Origin: Streptomyces albicerus
GTDB lineage: Bacteria > Actinomycetota > Actinomycetes > Streptomycetales > Streptomycetaceae
Length of the DNA stretch: 64,000 bases
Direction: 5' to 3'
NCBI RefSeq assembly: GCF_008905045.1
Contig: NZ_VWMY01000011.1
Location: forward strand, 62,001 to 126,000
Position 1 is the first letter of the stretch, and each line of letters opens with the position of its first letter. The notes under the pieces are model-generated. The model worked only from the letters and a program-made list of their open reading frames with translations. It was not told the DNA's origin and did no database searches. Made by a program: the position numbers and the translations under genes. Positions 62,637 through 64,000 of this stretch are shown here, in pieces.

Positions 62637-63251
62637 TCACTTCACGAAGCGGTACTTCAGGTGGGTGGCGAGGGGCGTGTCGACCACCCTGAGCGGCTCG
62701 AGGTTCCGCCGCCCGGCGCCCAGTCCCTCGAAGAGCCGCAGTCCGTCTCCGAGAAGCGCGGGCACCACGTGGAGCTGCAGCTCGTCGATGAGCCCCTCCC
62801 TGAGGTACTGCTGCACCGTGCTCGCCCCGCCCGCGATGTCGACGTCCCTGTCCCCGGCGGCGGCTTTCGCCTGGTCGAGGGCGCTGCGGATGCCGTCGGT
62901 GACGAAGGTGAAGGTGGTGCCACCCTCCTTGACCAGGGTCGGCCGGGGACGGTGGGTGAGCACGAAGACCGGGGCCCTGAACGGCGGGTTGTCGCCCCAG
63001 AACTCCTCGCCCGTGTCGTACATCATCCGGCCCATGACCACCGCTCCGGTGGCATCGAACCACTCGCGCATCAGCTCGGAGTCGCGGTTCTCCTCCCCGC
63101 CGGTCATGCCCTGGCGCTGCCGCCAGCTCGCCAGATTGTGGATCCACTCGAAGAGCGGCTCGGCGCCGTCGCCTCCCGGGTTGTCGACGGAGACGTTGGC
63201 GCCGGCGACGTAGCCGTCGAGGGAGATGGCCATATCCGCGGTAACGGTCAC
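62637..63251 (-). CDS. Dihydrofolate reductase-like (RibD C-terminal domain) protein
   Basis: A 204-residue reductase-fold protein. MAISLDGYVAGANVSVDNP start, VVMGRMMYDTGEEFWG with the conserved R-x-x-Y segment, IAGGASTVQQYLREGLIDEL nucleotide-binding helix, and HVVPALLGDGLRLFEG. It is a paralogue of the gene at 27.6 kb but not close. The GTG follows CAGGAG at 10 bases. Confidence 0.85.
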   Translation of the reverse strand: MTVTADMAISLDGYVAGANVSVDNPGGDGAEPLFEWIHNLASWRQRQGMTGGEENRDSELMREWFDATGAVVMGRMMYDTGEEFWGDNPPFRAPVFVLTHRPRPTLVKEGGTTFTFVTDGIRSALDQAKAAAGDRDVDIAGGASTVQQYLREGLIDELQLHVVPALLGDGLRLFEGLGAGRRNLEPLRVVDTPLATHLKYRFVK

Positions 63252-63362
63252 GATGTGTTGCTCCTGAACTCCTGGGATGTACTGCCTTCACTCTCACGTC
63301 GATGGGGATCCGCCGCATTCGACATCCCGAGGAACACATGGCAGAAGCTCCAGAACGGGCTG

Positions 63363-63998
63363 TCAGGGCCGATAGATGGCACCGGCTTTCGGTGCCGCGG
63401 GGGCCAGGAGTTGAGAGACCGTCACGAAGGTGTAGCCGCGTCGGCGCAGGGAGTCGATGATGCCCGGCACGGCCGGGACGGTCCCCTTGTAGCGGTCGTG
63501 GAGCAGGATGACTCCGTCGCGGCGCGTCTGCTCCAGTACCCGGCGAGTGATCAGGGCGGTGTCCGTCGTGGCGTAGTCCTTGGCCGTGACGCTCCACAGG
63601 ATCTGGGCCAGGCCCAGCCTCTTCATGACGGCGGAGACCTCGTCACTGGTCCGCCCCTGCGGGGGCCGCATCAGGACCGGGGCGCGGCCCGTGATGCGCC
63701 GTATGTCGTCCTGTACGGGCTTCATCTCGGCCTCCACCTCATCGGCGCTCAGTTCCGTGAGCACTTTGTGGGACCACGTGTGGTTCGCCGTCTCGTGCCC
63801 TTCCTCGGCCATGCGCAACACCGTACCGGGATAGGTGTCCGTGTGACCTTTTCCCTGGAGGAAGAAAGTCGCCTTGACTTTCTTTTCCTTCAGGATGTCG
63901 AGGAGTTTCGGAGTGGGTTTGCTCGGGCCGCCGTCAAAGGTGAGGGCGACGCATTTCTCTACGGCGCAGTCGGGTCCGCTGCCGTTCTTTTCCGCTCC
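63363..63998 (-). CDS. Polysaccharide deacetylase (NodB domain), partial
   Basis: The last 211 residues of a secreted-type carbohydrate esterase 4; the start lies beyond the right edge. ALTFDGGPSKPTPKLLDILK is motif 1, NHTWSHKVL motif 2 (two zinc His), RPPQGRTSDEV motif 3, and GVILLHDRYKGTVPAVPGII motif 5. Motif 1 is T-F-D-G-G, not T-F-D-D-G, so the usual metal Asp is absent. Likely removes acetyl from wall or other N-acetylated glycans. Confidence 0.85.
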   Translation of the reverse strand, partial: GAEKNGSGPDCAVEKCVALTFDGGPSKPTPKLLDILKEKKVKATFFLQGKGHTDTYPGTVLRMAEEGHETANHTWSHKVLTELSADEVEAEMKPVQDDIRRITGRAPVLMRPPQGRTSDEVSAVMKRLGLAQILWSVTAKDYATTDTALITRRVLEQTRRDGVILLHDRYKGTVPAVPGIIDSLRRRGYTFVTVSQLLAPAAPKAGAIYRP

Positions 63999-64000
63999 GG

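Overview
The window is high-GC actinomycete chromosome, almost certainly Streptomyces. Supporting signs are the codon bias, GTG starts, GGAGG ribosome sites, DUF5753 helix-turn-helix regulators with SAV_2177-type methyltransferases, Tat lipoproteins, membrane Ser/Thr kinases with extracytoplasmic tails, a terpene synthase/P450 pair and an IS110 element. No rRNA, tRNA or CRISPR array is seen.

Layout. 0-5.6 kb: end of a TctA-type permease, a VOC protein, a convergent XRE regulator/methyltransferase pair, a secreted phospholipase A2 and a metallophosphoesterase. 5.6-11.9 kb: a minus-strand catabolic-looking group (PIG-L deacetylase, cyclase/formamidase, ThDP enzyme, glutamine-synthetase-like ligase, amidohydrolase). 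The last two look like a split FluG. 12.1-13.9 kb: a transmembrane Ser/Thr kinase with an external peptidoglycan-binding domain. 14.0-22.6 kb: a glycan-use operon (LacI regulator, sugar ABC importer, GH42 enzyme, secreted sialidase/arabinanase-like propeller). 22.8-25.4 kb: an AraC regulator divergent from a small monooxygenase and an esterase. 25.4-34.3 kb: a plastic zone with a serine hydrolase, a RibD-like reductase, a PucR regulator, broken LysR and S41 protease genes, 21-bp degenerate repeats, an LLM flavin enzyme and an IS110 element. 34.3-40.5 kb: a degenerate kinase (pseudokinase), a ComB-like phosphatase, a VanX-like dipeptidase, and a hydrolase/MFS pair.

40.9-49.3 kb holds a second, incomplete complex I-type operon: nuoA, an unusual His-rich protein, then nuoH-J-K-L-M-N. 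NADH-oxidising and Fe-S subunits are absent. The second gene looks like degenerate NuoB-like and NuoD-like parts joined by a Gly-His repeat. Several residues that normally couple quinone chemistry to proton pumping are missing from NuoA, NuoH and NuoN. This is the strongest candidate for an unusual system here.

49.3-56.2 kb: an MFS exporter behind three CsoR-type operator-like palindromes, two small His-containing membrane proteins, a cysteine-synthase-like/MFS operon and a DUF6069 protein. 56.3-58.8 kb: an MFS exporter divergent from a TetR regulator with a long dyad operator and a leaderless-type promoter. 58.9-64 kb: a lipoprotein, a terpene synthase/P450 pair with a decayed downstream gene, a second RibD-like reductase and a partial polysaccharide deacetylase.
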